The translations under genes and the position numbers were made by a program. The notes below the pieces were generated by a model. The model had not been told where the DNA came from, searched no databases, and saw only the letters and a list, made by a program, of their open reading frames with translations. From Ecdyonurus torrentis (lineage: Eukaryota; Arthropoda; Insecta; Ephemeroptera; Heptageniidae), in the NCBI GenBank assembly GCA_949318235.1, contig OX439132.1, positions 1,813,636-1,877,635 of the forward strand: DNA of 64,000 bases. Direction: 5' to 3'. Below are positions 1 to 22,039 of the stretch, piece by piece; position 1 is the stretch's first letter, and each line of letters opens with the position of its first letter.

Positions 1-93
1 AAGAAAAAATAGCGCCTCAAAATTTGTTAACGCTCTTTTCAAAAATGTCACAAAAAGTGGGGGTTAAAAAAATTCACCTTCCTCATTAATGTC
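1..93. mobile_element. Terminal part of a MITE cut by the window edge (copy of the 11394-11843 element)
   Basis: Bases 1-93 end in AATTCACCTTCCTCATT and match one end of the element at 11394-11843, including the segment with GCGCCTCAAAATTT. The other end lies beyond base 1, within the helicase intron after exon 8. Confidence 0.7.
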
Positions 94-170
94 TAAATTT
101 ATGTTGTTGTTTTAATATATAGGTTCGACACTATCTGACCTCAATGTCCAATAACAGCCAGGCTTCTTAC

Positions 171-10032
<9,862 letters not shown>

Positions 10033-10385
10033 TCTTTGTATGTTGATTAACTTAATTAAACGTTAATTACACTCTCTAGATATCTAAATTAAGTTTAATT
10101 TAGTAAAATATCACCATCAACAAACACAAAAGAAAAACATTAATTTATTCCAATATGGCTGACGTTGTGACGTCACAGAATAACAAAAGTGAAACAACAA
10201 AATGAAACACGATATTGGAAAGAGAATTTGAAACTGAACTAGGAATATTGGAATAGCGCCTGAATATAGGCAACTTTTTCAGCTTATGAGTGTTGCGTAC
10301 TGCCTACCCTATAAATATAAGGGGTAATGGAACATATTGAATTGAATAAATCATTTTTAGTGAAGAGAACGAAGTCAAAAATGTA
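10033..10385 (-). promoter_or_regulatory. 5' flank and probable promoter of the DDX5-like gene
   Basis: About 350 bp between the start codon and the palindrome arm. It contains a perfect ATF/CREB palindrome TGACGTCA at 10168-10175, inside TGTGACGTCACA, and next to it a CAATATGGC block at 10151-10159 that loosely resembles a YY1 site. No TATA box stands out. The promoter role is inferred from position only. Confidence 0.45.
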
Positions 10386-11040
10386 TAAAAGATGCGCTAT
10401 TAGTGAGGGAAGCGCCAAAATTTCAGGATTTGTTAATGATACTTGGTCCAACATGAAATGAAACATATCCAAAATGGCATCCCCATAGGAGACCCTGGAG
10501 ACACCCCTGAACCTTGCTAAGGGTTTTTATTTTTTTATGGGGTAACCGGTCGTTTAAACAAAAAATTTGTAATAACTGAAATTATTAGGCAGTAAAAAAT
10601 CTATAACTGAAAAAAATTTCACACCCCCATCTTAATTAGGGACTTAATTATGGGGAAATTTCTAATTTTGAGCACCAAATTTATGACATTTTTATGCAAA
10701 TTTTCCCTTATAACAAGCCAAGGTGCGGAATACGCAGTTTAATGCCAACATAATAATATAATCTAAATTTTAAAATTCATACGACCAAAAATTTAGTCCA
10801 TGGAATAGTTAATTAACAATAATTAGCAAATTTTGTATATATGCCACGCCCCCTTTTCTATTACACGCTATATGAGATTATACTAAATGAATGGTATCTA
10901 GGGTTACCAACTGTCCTTTTTTCAGAAGGACAGTCCTTTTTTAGAGGTTTTTGTCCTTTTTTACTTTTTTTCCAAAAAAGGACACTTTACTCCCCTTATT
11001 AGAAATTTTAGATTAAAAAAATATTAAAATTTTAAAAAAA

Positions 11041-11980
11041 TTGCGCAATAGAAAAAGTTGTTATACAAATCACAAGTACTTGACAGATAGATTTAATTAC
11101 ACAAATGACAGTTGGCTATGTGTAGTATCAAAATTAAATTTAAAAAATGGAGTTCCTTGCTATTCTGATTTTATAGAAGTAATTGAAAAACTTCACCCTC
11201 AATTTAAAAGATATAATATTGATAGAGACATGCTGTTTGATGAAATTATTACACTGAAAACGCTACACAAATTTAGTATCAAATAAAGTAATTACAGATC
11301 ATTGCACAACTGTAGATAAATGGCTTCATGCATTCAGAAACAACTTCTACAAAGAAATTCCTATCATTTACAAAATCATGCAATTTTATTTAGAATGAGG
11401 GAGGTGAATTTTTTTAACCCCCACTTTTTATGACATTTTTGAAAAGAGCGTTAAAAAATTTTGAGGCGCTATTTTTTCTTAAAACGATTGGAGCATGGGA
11501 AGTATTTTTAATTAATTTTTGAAAATCGTCCTAAAAAGACTCTGACGTCATCAATCGGGCATTTATTTCGGAAAGTATTGACCGTAGAAGGGCCAGTTTT
11601 TTGAAATCCTGAGAACGAGCTGATTTCATTAAACTGGTTACTGAGCCTCGAACGATTAGTATTTGCCGAGAAAAAAGTGGAATGATGACGTCAGAGTCTT
11701 TTTAGGTCGATTTTCAAAAATTAATTAAAAATACTTCGCATGCTCCAATCGTCCTAAGAAAAAATAACGCCTCAAAACTTTTTAAAGCTCTTTCCAAAAA
11801 TATCATAAACTCAACAAAAAAATGTCAATTCACCTTCCTCATTCCAGCCACCTCTGCTTTTGTAGAGAGGGTTTTCAGTATCATGAACCTAAAGTGGAGT
11901 GACACCAGAAATAGGTGTTCAAATGATTTGATAAAGAATGAAATCATGACTTACTTTAACTACAATGACACTAATGCTGT
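11041..11980 (+). pseudogene. hAT transposase remnant, interrupted
   Basis: A frame at 11041-11286 encodes a hAT-like segment (ending DRDMLFDEIITLKTLHKF), followed after a frame change by DKWLHAFRNNFYKEIPIIYK up to 11393. A 450-bp MITE then interrupts it. From 11844 the reading resumes with PATSAFVERVFSIMNLKWSD and TRNRCSNDLIKNEIMTYF, the hAT dimerisation domain with the ATSA..ERVFS signature. The tail is cut by a hairpin MITE at 11972. It is not functional in this state. The family call rests on the ATSAFVERVFS motif plus the 8-bp TSD of the host element. Confidence 0.85.
11394..11843. mobile_element. 450-bp MITE inside the hAT transposase
   Basis: The inverted ends AATGAGGGAGGTGAATT and AATTCACCTTCCTCATT are followed inwards by longer inverted arms (GCGCTATTTTTTCTT, GATTGGAGCATG, TAATTAATTTTTGAAAATCG). 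The transposase frame is continuous if this block is removed. One end of another copy sits at 1-93. Confidence 0.85.
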
Positions 11981-12083
11981 TCGTAAACCCTGTTCTCTTG
12001 CACCAAAAAATGCGCATTCCATTTGAATAACCATAGGCGATCGTCATTTTTGGTGCAGAGAACAGGGTTTACGAACAGCATTA
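11972..12083. mobile_element. 112-bp near-perfect hairpin MITE (copy 1)
   Basis: TAATGCTGTTCGTAAACCCT at the left returns inverted at the right (AGGGTTTACGAACAGCATTA). The central part has CCAAAAAATGCGCATTCCAT and GGCGATCGTCATTTT. Other copies are at 19539-19648 and 45104-45202. Confidence 0.85.
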
Positions 12084-13165
12084 CTTAAATCAATTCTATG
12101 ACAACATTTTAAATTATACTATAGGGTTCTTAAAAGATGTGAAATCTCAGGAAAAATACAGCTTTTTTTAATATAAATCATTCAGGAATGCCATATATAT
12201 TATAATTTAATATATATAAAATTCCTGAATTATTTATATTAAATAAAAATTAAAATGTGAAATAAAGTCTGTCAGAATATTTTTATTCATAAAAATTGAT
12301 ATGTAAATTATATCAAATTGGATTATATATTTGATTGTGATTGCAATGATTGCATACACAAATTACAACACTTGTCATTCATATTCATTATTATTAATGT
12401 TTTTCAAATTTTGAAATTTAAAAATGTTAAAAATTACATATCATGCACAGTATTTAATTTATAATAATAAAAAAATACAATTTACAGAAGTGCAGTGTGC
12501 AGTGCACACCGTAATCAATAAATAGCAATAAGATCTTTTTTTTTTTTAAGGAGACTTGTATCAAATTCAAATTTTCATCTAAAAAATTTAAAAAAAATAA
12601 TAGGAAAAAGAAAAACTTGCAAATTATGTTGTTGCTTTATAGGGAATTTATTTTAATTGTTGTTTTAAGGGAATTTAATTGAGCTGCAAATTTATTTCGT
12701 ATCGTATCAAAGAGTTGTAAAAAATAAAACTATTCAATACAAACTAAAAGAGAAAAAAGTATGCAAAAAAAAAAAAAAATAGGAATTTAAAAAAGATTCT
12801 TCTTCTGTCTAATAATATTATCTATGAAACCTATCTACTAATGTAAATGTTATCAATAATTATTAATAATTGTCAGTGTCAAATTTAATTAAACATGTTT
12901 GCATTTTATTTAATGTACGTATTTTTAAATTATTCAATTCATAAGTCTAGTGATCTAGTCTATTTCTATTCTTTTTTTAACATAAAAAAAAAAAAAAAAA
13001 AAAAAAATCGCAACTTTTTTTTACCAAACGTAAAAAAATTCCTATCTAAATTTTAAAAAAGTATGTGTTACATACACAAGATTGAATATTAAACATTACT
13101 TTTATTACTTATAAAATTGATTATTTTGCTTGTTTTTCCAAAGAAAAAGGGGCGTGGCATAACAA
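12084..13165. other. AT-rich interior of the hAT element, nothing recognisable
   Basis: Very AT-rich, with A- and T-runs (for example 12985-13007). No motif, frame or structure could be supported beyond being the 3' part of the hAT element. Confidence 0.6.
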
Positions 13166-13571
13166 AAAAATCGCGCCTGCGGCGGGCTGCTGGGGGGCTT
13201 CGCCCCCCAGACCCCCCAGTTGGGTATGTGCTATGTCCTTTTTTCGCATTCTGAATAGTTGGCAACCCTAATGGTATCATTACTAAAAAAGTGTCAATTT
13301 AATTTCATTTCAGTTTTAAAATACCTTTTATTTCCATAATTACTCATCCAACACCATAATTTTCGGGGGGGGGGGGGGGCATATATTTTTTTAATTATAA
13401 TTTTGTTATAAAAGCTTAAAGCATATTTTTTGATATTATTTACATTTTCCCAATCCTACGATAATTGGGGGGGGGAGGAGGGGGGTAGGGATCTCGGTCT
13501 TGGAGTATTTGCATCGCTAATTAACACAAGTGTCCCGTAACGTGAAATCCTTCAGCGGCCCGCGCACAAAC

Positions 13572-14846
13572 GGTCCAGTGTACAAATTAATTAATTTTGA
13601 TGAATGTGTAGTTTTGAATTCCATTTTATTGATTTTAAAAGTTTAATCTTAGGAATATTTTTCAATATTATATAATATTATTCCAAATATTCCTAATTAA
13701 TATTGGTAATAGTACCCTTTGTGTGACACCACCAAATCCTGAGAATTCAATTGTTATAGTGTATCGCGCACAGTGTGGCCGGTGAACAGTACGGTGCGGT
13801 ATTATATTACACCGAAATTGACAAAGATATTTAAGGGGTCGAAACTGCAAAATTATTATAATGTAATTTAAAGTAGCTGCGTCAACTTAAACATTGTTTC
13901 TTTTACTCAACTTTATAGTCTAAAAAAAATAAAAGAAAAAAAAATCAGAAATGGCATGTGAATAATAATAAAATATGTACCCTTTTTTTTATCACTGGTG
14001 TATATATATGAAATTTGCTGTACGTTAAACGATTAAATTTAATTACTTTTGAGTACTTTTGACATTACTTAATTCATAAAGGATGTAAGGCAATATTATT
14101 TCTTTATTTGAACTTATATTGATCAATTCCAAAATTTTGATATAAAAACCCGTCTTTAAAATTTTTAAGAAAAAACGTAAGATATAGTATATTATACAGG
14201 ATTGCGTTTAGTAATTTTAACTCAACAAAGTGATATAAATAATAATAATATAAATGATCATTAATTAACTATATACACAATGCTATAATAATTTTAATGC
14301 ATATATTATATTAAAAAAAAAGTTTTATCACGACGTACATACATTTGAATCTAAATAATCCTAAAGCTATATGGTATACAGTATAATATGTATAAAAAAT
14401 GCATTATTTTATGCATAAAATATATATTATACTGTATACAATTTAACACAAAAGCTGTACAGTAGTTTAATAGTTAAGGAATGCCTAATAAAAAAGACAT
14501 ATGTAACGGAAAAAGTAAAAATAAATTATTTTTATTGTAACAATTTAAAAGTACAAGTATAGTAAGTATATACGTACGTAGTATTGGTACTAAATACCAA
14601 TAAATTTTTTTTAAGTGAAATAAGTATTAAATAATTTTACTGAAATTTTGTATTTTAATTTTACACCTATAATTTTCAATTTATATGGGCAAATATTTAT
14701 CAATAAAATAATCATTTAACAATAATAAAAAGAAATATTCAAAAACAAAAAACAAGCATACTCTGTAATTTTTGCTACAAGCAGGGTCGTAGTCAGGCGA
14801 GGAGGTTGTGAGACCTGTCAGGTCTGAAAAAGCATGGACAAAGGGG
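13572..14846. other. Centre of the palindrome, no gene seen
   Basis: About 1.3 kb of AT-rich sequence between the two arms. A block at about 14780-14845 (AGGTCTGAAAAAGCATGG) resembles part of the element at 4478. No convincing frame or splice pair was found. Confidence 0.5.
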
Positions 14847-15785
14847 GTTTGTGCGCGGGCGGCTGAAGGATTTCACGTTACGGGACACTTGTGTTAATTA
14901 GCGATGCAAATACTCCAAGACCGAGATCCCTACCCCCCTCCTCCCCCCCCCCCCCCCAATTATCGTAGGATTGGGAAAATGTAAATAATATCAAAAAATA
15001 TGCTTTAAGCTTTTATAACAAAATTATAATTAAAAAAATATATGCCCCCCCCCCCCCCGAAAATTATGGTGTTGGATGAGTAATTATGGAAATAAAAGGT
15101 ATTTTAAAACTGAAATGAAATTAAATTGACACTTTTTTAGTAATGATACCATTCATTTAGTATAATCTCATATAGCGTGTAATAGAAAAGGGGGCGTGGC
15201 ATATATACAAAATTTGCTAATTATTGTTAATTAACTATTCCATGGACTAAATTTTTGGTCGTATGAATTTTAAAATTTAGATTATATTATTATGTTGGCA
15301 TTAAACTGCGTATTCCGCACCTTGGCTTGTTATAAGGGAAAATTTGCATAAAAATGTCATAAATTTGGTGCTCAAAATTAGAAATTTCCCCATAATTAAG
15401 TCCCTAATTAAGATGGGGGTGTGAAATTTTTTTCAGTTATAGATTTTTTACTGCCTAATAATTTCAGTTATTACAAATTTTTTGTTTAAACGACCGGTTA
15501 CCCCATAAAAAAATAAAAACCCTTAGCAAGGTTCAGGGGTGTCTCCAGGGTCTCCTATGGGGATGCCATTTTGGATATGTTTCATTTCATGTTGGACCAA
15601 GTATCATTAACAAATCCTGAAATTTTGGCGCTTCCCTCACTAATAGCGCATCTTTTAGAGCTGTTTTTTTCCAAATATATATTTTATATTTTAATGCTTC
15701 CTTATTTGTATAAAAATCATCATCAAAAAGGACTAAAATTAAAAATAATAATAATAATACTTGGAAATAATCAAATAATAAATTA

Positions 15786-15977
15786 TACGTAATTTATGCT
15801 GCATTTATGTCATTTTATTATAGCATAAATGATGCTAAAAGAACAACATAAATAATTATGCTGTACAACATAATATTCATGCTATTGTAAATTTGCGGCT
15901 ATTTATGCAGTATAGCATAGATTATGCTGTATTGATCAAAAATTGTGCTGGAAATAAGCTAGCATAATTATTACGTA
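15786..15977. mobile_element. AT-rich MITE of the TACGTAAT..ATGCT family
   Basis: The ends TACGTAATTTATGCT and AGCATAATTATTACGTA are imperfect inverted repeats around many short ATTATGC motifs. Related copies lie at 17525-17709, 30499-30630, 33217-33392, 39226-39345, 41985-42180 and 42236-42424. Confidence 0.65.
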
Positions 15978-16199
15978 AATTAATTATTAAAATTATTTTT
16001 GTCCGTGCAGTAAATTATTATTATTATATATATAGCATAAATATTACTTGTTATAATAAACTTTTATAAATAATTAATTGTGCTTACATAATTATTACGT
16101 ATTTATTTTTCTTCGTGTAACCAATAATGTAATTTTACATGATTGTATTTTAGTATTTTGTCTGTAGTAGAAAAATGGTAACAAATAAAAATATATATA

Positions 16200-16445
16200 T
16201 TTTGAATTTGGATGGGAAATGTTTGTTGCCAAAGTTAGTTACGCAAAGCACCCTCGGTGTCGCTAGTGGTCACATGACTGCTGTAGAGGCGGGAAACTGT
16301 TCTCAGTCAAATCACGACACTTGAGTGGAGCACAACACCGGGGAGTAGACGTCACGTCTGCCGGCCAGGAAGTCTTTTGTGTGCACGTGCTTGTGTTGTG
16401 TCTACCCCCAAGCTCAAGCAGCATTATTAGGTGTGTGGGAACTCT
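16200..16445 (+). promoter_or_regulatory. GC-richer, promoter-like island upstream of the plus-strand exons
   Basis: This stretch is less AT-rich than its surroundings and carries GTCACATGAC, GACGTCACGTC, GTGCACGTGC and several CG dinucleotides. It ends in ATTAG|GTGTGT, which could be the donor of an untranslated first exon. It lies 1.8 kb before the exon at 18241. No transcript evidence is available. Confidence 0.3.
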
Positions 16446-16768
16446 GCTTGCGTGCTTGCCAATGTCATTGCATTGCTAATCTTGACAAAATTACAACTCC
16501 AAATATTTCAAGTACCACAGCTTTTTTTATTTTTTTTTATTAATAATATATATTTTTTTTTATGAGTGATAAAAATATATAATTGAATTTGCTATACTGC
16601 CATTCTAGCTTTATAGCAATATATATTCATAGCAACATGATTTTTGTTGTATTGTATAATAGCGAAGCGACAATGTTTGCATCAAACATAGCATAATAAT
16701 AAAAATGTAATTATAATACATCAATAATTATATGCTATATTATAATGTTATTCAATGCAGCACAATTT

Positions 16769-16770
<2 letters not shown>

Positions 16771-16841
<71 letters not shown>
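16771..16841. repeat. (GT)n microsatellite
   Basis: About 35 uninterrupted GT units. The open frame through it is an artefact. Confidence 0.97.
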
Positions 16842-16845
<4 letters not shown>

Positions 16846-17192
16846 GCGGTGCGGTGTATAATATGCAAAGCATTTTTTATTTTATTTGTTAAAAAAATTA
16901 GTGATTTCTTTTTAAATGTGTGATGCCTCTCTCTCTCTCTCTCTCTCTCTGTCTCTGTCTCCTAATTATCTTTCTAATTAAGGGTGGATACTTTTTTAAA
17001 TGTTTAAATTTTTTATAGAAAAAAGTTGAAACGTTTTTCACAACATTTATTTATTCATTAATTAATAGATAATTTAAATAACATTTAGCTAAAAGTAAGA
17101 AATAAACGAATCAGAACATAAATTTAAACTGCGGAGACACAGAGATTTGTACAAAACACAATTGAATTAAAAGAAATAAAATTATAGTTAAA

Positions 17193-17195
<3 letters not shown>

Positions 17196-17270
<75 letters not shown>
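17196..17270. repeat. (TA)n microsatellite
   Basis: About 37 uninterrupted TA units. Confidence 0.97.
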
Positions 17271-17274
<4 letters not shown>

Positions 17275-17524
17275 CATTAAACTTTTCAGAATTTTTTTGA
17301 TTTAAATATAAAAATAAATTGTCACTATAAAATACAATATTTGTATGCGTAATATAAATATACACGTGAAAATTATAATATCAGTAAATACATATATGCA
17401 AATATACAACATGTTATCGGGAAAACCTCACATATATTTAAAATCATGTTTGTTTCTCATGTCAGTGCTGTTCATTTTATCCTTTAATTAGTCACCTGAC
17501 AACTGTCTCCACAGAGAAAATAAA

Positions 17525-17709
17525 TTACGTAATTTATGCTGCATTTATGTCATTGTAGCATAAATTAAGATAAATTAGAACAATACATTATACTGTGCAA
17601 TATAAAATTAATACTATGTAACATAATTATTATGCAATGTAGCAAAGATTATACTGTATTAAATTGAACAACTTGCGCTGAAAATAGGCTATAGCATAAT
17701 TATTTCGTA
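17525..17709. mobile_element. AT-rich MITE of the TACGTAAT..ATGCT family
   Basis: Starts TTACGTAATTTATGCTGCA like the 15786 copy and ends with GCTATAGCATAATTATTTCG. Confidence 0.65.
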
Positions 17710-18240
17710 GTTTATTTGTGTCCGCGTGTGTATTTAAAATCTGCCATATGGTTCTGACCTAACTTTTTGTAAAATTACTTCAATTACTTAATAATTACAT
17801 ATTTTTAGCTATATATAATATGTAGGCCTATATTAATTTTAAAATGAACTAAAACAAAGAAATTTATTTGACTGCTGTCAATAGTTGTTTTTTATTAATA
17901 TTTTTATTATTATCTTTTAAATATAAGCATTTATCTCCTTTTTTTTTTTTTTTTTTTTTAAGTACACACGATTATGATAATATTTTATAACATTCAAAAT
18001 CTCGCGCTAAATTGAAAATTTTATTCTTATGGGAAAAATATGCACTGAATTGAAATTGTAATATATTATCACAATATCGTGTGTACTTATATTTGTGAAT
18101 CTAAAATCATGGTTGGCAGAGAGAGAGAGAGAGAGAGAGAACCCTTCAAGCAAACTATATTTTCGCCTTTTTTTGTAAATTTTCAGTTATGATTTTGTGT
18201 ATTTTAAGATCTTTCTCTCCATACTGGTTAAATATTTCAG

Positions 18241-18418
18241 ATTGGTCAATTTTGTGAGTGCCACCAGTGTACAGTGATGCTCAGTTCCGGTGGTCACGTG
18301 ACCCCAGTGACCCCCCCTCCCTCCCCAGTGAGTGATCCCGTGAGAGGGTCACCTAACTTCAACAAAGACACTGCTGCTGTTGCCACTGCCAGCAAACTGC
18401 AAGCTGATATCTCGCCAG
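18241..18418 (+). CDS. Exon of an unrecognised plus-strand gene (Cys-rich, Pro-rich)
   Basis: The frame is open from the acceptor AATATTTCAG|A to the donor CGCCAG|GTAAGA. It encodes IGQFCECHQCTVMLSSGGHV, then a TP/SP-rich segment (VTPPPSPVSDPV) and an Ala-rich end. CECHQC is a possible metal-binding cluster. The exon ends one base into a codon, which fits the acceptor phase at 23727. If translation starts here, the ATG is at 18277; otherwise upstream exons are missing. Proline-directed phosphorylation sites are suggested by the TP/SP repeats. Its GC content and codon use differ from the surrounding AT-rich DNA, which supports a real exon. No family is recognised. Confidence 0.6.
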
Positions 18419-19538
18419 GTAAGACAGTGAAAAAAAAACATAATTTGTTATGTAAAGTATAGTGAATCTCATTAATAGTGATTGGCTGACCAACAAAATA
18501 TCCGGAGCTATCCGGAGCTGGGCTCCGGTAAAAAGTTGACAATTTAACATTGCGCTTATGGGAGCTCCGGAGCTCCGTGATTTTTTTTTAGCATCATTGA
18601 TAGTTCCGGTAAAAGAATTTTTCTATTTTAAGCCCTACTCCTAATAAGTGCGAAGAATATGAGAAAAATTCGTTCAGTTGAAATAAACTGTTTTTATGTG
18701 AAAACTTAGGAGAAATATGTTTCCCGTATGCTGGACAATGCATTAGGCACCACAAACATGGCGACAAAGCGCAAGGATGTGCAAGGGATCTATAGTTCTT
18801 CACTTTAGTACATTTGTTATATTTGTGCTTCTCTTGGCTCCGCATGCGTGTAAAACTTGAAGTATGAGCTATAAATATAATTATGTGCTGACGAGAACAA
18901 TATAACGAGACGTACGGCCACCACGTGATTAATCGCAACAATCAAAGCACTGATCAATAAGGAACGTCACGCTACCTGTCACGTGTGAAACTTTTTTACT
19001 GAAATTATATATTACATACAAGAAACATCAAATACTTATAAGTAGTTCAGTTACATAGATGTAACTCTTCAGTATAACCAATAACTTGGTTGACAAAAGT
19101 TTAAACAGTAACTTGTTAGTGTAAACGGTATTTCTGCAGTGGTAAATAGTTATAGTTTTTAAATTTAAAAAAAACTGTATATATCTATCTATAACAGATT
19201 TGTAATGTAAAAAGGTCTAAATATATATAGTAAATTTTTAGTTACTTTTTTTTTACGAAGTATTTTTGGGTAAAATAAAAAAGTAATAAAAGTTATTAAA
19301 AATTATCCTTTCAAAATTTCTACACATTTTATTATTATTTTTAATATAATTTATAGTAATTTTTACTATTTACTATTACTATGGCACAAAAGAATACAAA
19401 ATGAATATACCGACTATTCATTTTGTATTCTTTTACCTTTTTTTGAATAGTTTCAGAATGCACTTTTTTTTGTCTGAGTCTTTTCACTTTAATTTTATTG
19501 TACATCAAAGTATATACAGATAAAATCATTGTTATTAT
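18419..19538. other. Intron segment with dispersed repeats
   Basis: Contains the inverted partner of the 7088 repeat (18632-18797), a copy of the TAACTCTTCAGTA repeat (19046-19152) and AT-rich filler. A GGAGCTCCGGAGCTCC cluster lies at about 18500-18580. No exon was recognised. Confidence 0.5.
19046..19152. repeat. Dispersed ~110-bp repeat (TAACTCTTCAGTA family)
   Basis: Shares ATAGATGTAACTCTTCAGTA, AATAACTTGGTTGAC and AGTAACTTGTTAGT with copies at 29761-29877 (inverted), 37870-37930 (partial), 39591-39688 and 53552-53661. The type is unknown; no terminal repeats were found. Confidence 0.7.
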
Positions 19539-19648
19539 TAATGTTGTTCGTAATCCCTGTTCTCTTGCACCAAAAAATGCGCATTCCATTTGATTAACCA
19601 TAGCCGATCGTCATTTTAGGGGCAAAGAATAGGGTTTACGAACAGCAG
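19539..19648. mobile_element. Hairpin MITE (copy 2)
   Basis: Begins TAATGTTGTTCGTAATCCCT, contains CCAAAAAATGCGCATTCCAT and ends AGGGTTTACGAACAGCAG, as in the 11972 copy but with more changes. Confidence 0.8.
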
Positions 19649-19699
19649 CGTAGTACAGGATTCAACAAAGTCGGGCACAATTTTTCTCCCCCAACCCCT

Positions 19700-19990
19700 T
19701 CGCTTCCTGGCACGTGCGGGCGCTAGACGACCTTCGTCCTGCTTCGTCCTTCGTCTTTTGCTCGGTTTTCTTCTAGTTTTTAATAACCAATCAAAATCAT
19801 TTTATTTAAAGTCACGTGACTTCTATTAACCAATCAGATCATTTTTAAGTAAAATCTGGCTGTGCGTGCACTCTCGCACGCAAAGCCAAATCAGTAGTGT
19901 ATTAACCGTCATTTACAACAGGTGTCTGAGCAATCCCTCCCAGTAGGGATAGGATTCCAGCCCTTGACGCGCTCTTATCAATTAAATGAC
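19700..19990. promoter_or_regulatory. Promoter-like module: two CCAAT boxes around GTCACGTGAC
   Basis: ACCAATCA occurs at about 19786-19793 and 19829-19836, with a perfect palindromic E-box GTCACGTGAC between them at 19811-19820. A TTCGTCC-rich stretch lies just before (19730-19760). The region is GC-richer than its flanks and sits inside the presumed intron, so it may be an internal promoter or enhancer. This is pattern recognition only. Confidence 0.3.
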
Positions 19991-21340
19991 CCTAGGAGAG
20001 AGGCAACTTTGGATGCGGGGGAGGGAGCCCCGCCGGAGGTAATTTTTTTTCTTACAAGGGGTCGTGGTCCCCGATTTTTAAGTGTATTTTGATTGTTTTT
20101 TAAATGGCCGTTAGTGAAAAAAAAAATCTAATTTTTCTACAGAATAAAATTATACAGCTACGTCCACTTTTTTTTTTTTTTTTTTTTTTTACGAACAGTC
20201 ATTTAAAATTTGCTCCAAAAATTGTAATTTTAATAAATATTAGCATTATTATTTTTTAATTTTTGTGATTGTATTACCAACTAGCGCCGGAACGTATTGA
20301 TTAATAGAAATGGAACGGTGTTGTTCCGACGACGTTCCAGCCGTTCCTACATGCTCGTTTTTATAAAAATGGTAAACCCGGATTTCGAGCTTTTATCTTG
20401 AAAACGAGCTTTTTCGAATTCAGCTTGTCAATGACTCGTGAAAAAAACGAGCTTTTGAAAATAAATCGAGCTAAAATACAGTTTTTGAAGAAAGTAAAGA
20501 AAAAAATATTTGTACTTTTTGTTTAAAATGGCGGCAGTTTTAATATTCTATCATACAAAATGAACTGTTTAAAATATTTTTAAACATTATTTTATTTCAT
20601 TTATGACTTTTATCCTTTAAAAACAAATTTTTCGTAATAAAAAACTAGCTTTTTTCTTCATAGGCTTGAAGGCTCGTTTTTAAACTTTGGCTCAAATTTT
20701 GAGCTTTCCGAACTTTGGCTCGTTTTTCGAGAGTTAAAGCTCGTTTTCAAGCTCAACCCGGGTTTCAAGTCAAACCGGGCTAAAAAAAATTCAGCTCGGG
20801 CTAAAAATATTTCAAGTTTTTTACAGCTCTATAGTATAATACATATTGGAGATTCGAAAACGTCTATCTTATCCCACGTTAATTTAAATATTTTCCCAAT
20901 CTATATATAGAACAATGATGAATTTTGGTAGACGTATAGTTTAAGCTAATTTAATTGTGTTTTGTATTTTGTTACTTTTGGCAATCTTACTTTTGCTTTA
21001 TATATTTTGTTGTTCACATATGGTAAAACATACATAATTATAGTGACAATAATTATTCAAATTTACCAAAGTAATTTTCATGCAAGTAAGTAATATCTTG
21101 CCTTATTGTTATTGGTGTGATATTTTGATTGCTAAGAAATCATATTCTGGCAATTAATATGATGCAAAACGTGGCAATGTATGATGATGTGAGGGAGGGA
21201 GGGCTAGCTGCTGTCTACTTTAATTACAAGACTGAAATATAAATAAACAAATGAAGTGTGTGGTAGCGACCGTAATTAAAATCAATATTTTGTCTTCTTT
21301 TATTTCTGTCTGCTTTTGTTGTTATTATGTGTGTGCGTTG

Positions 21341-21342
<2 letters not shown>
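19991..21342. other. AT-rich intron segment with a degenerate CGAGCTTTT repeat
   Basis: From about 20350 to 20835 a degenerate motif (CGAGCTTTT / GGCTCGTTTTT) recurs on both strands between AACCCGGATTTCGAGC and GCTCAACCCGGGTTTCAAG, suggesting an old inverted-repeat element. No exon was recognised. Confidence 0.4.
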
Positions 21343-22036
<694 letters not shown>

Positions 22037-22039
22037 TCT

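Larger units (their letters stand above)
10899..13270 (+). mobile_element. hAT transposon (decayed) inserted in the palindrome's left arm
   Basis: TIRs TAGGGTTACCAACTGTCC and, inverted at the right end, TAGGGTTGCCAACTATTC. Exact 8-bp TSD ATGGTATC at 10891-10898 and 13271-13278. The interior carries a transposase C-terminal region broken by a frameshift and by two nested MITEs. The right end contains a GC-rich palindromic block (13166-13222). The uninterrupted sequence in the right palindrome arm is a natural empty site. Confidence 0.9.
10386..15657. repeat. Large palindrome: inverted arms of ~810 bp around a 1.3-kb centre
   Basis: The left arm is 10386-10898 plus 13279-13571, interrupted by a hAT insertion. 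The right arm is 14847-15657. They match as reverse complements apart from homopolymer length and rare substitutions. Shared blocks include the AACGACCGGTTACCCCATAA region (10536-10558 inverted against 15486-15506) and the G-run near 13359 against the C-run near 15043. The 29-residue open frame ending in SLIAHLL appears in both arms. The arms could be a young foldback transposon or two inverted copies of one repeat. Confidence 0.85.

Noticed and set aside
15571..15792. Small frame MDMFHFMLDQ.. as a gene
   Set aside because: It is the end of a palindrome arm present in both arms, without introns, conserved domain or continuation beyond the arm.
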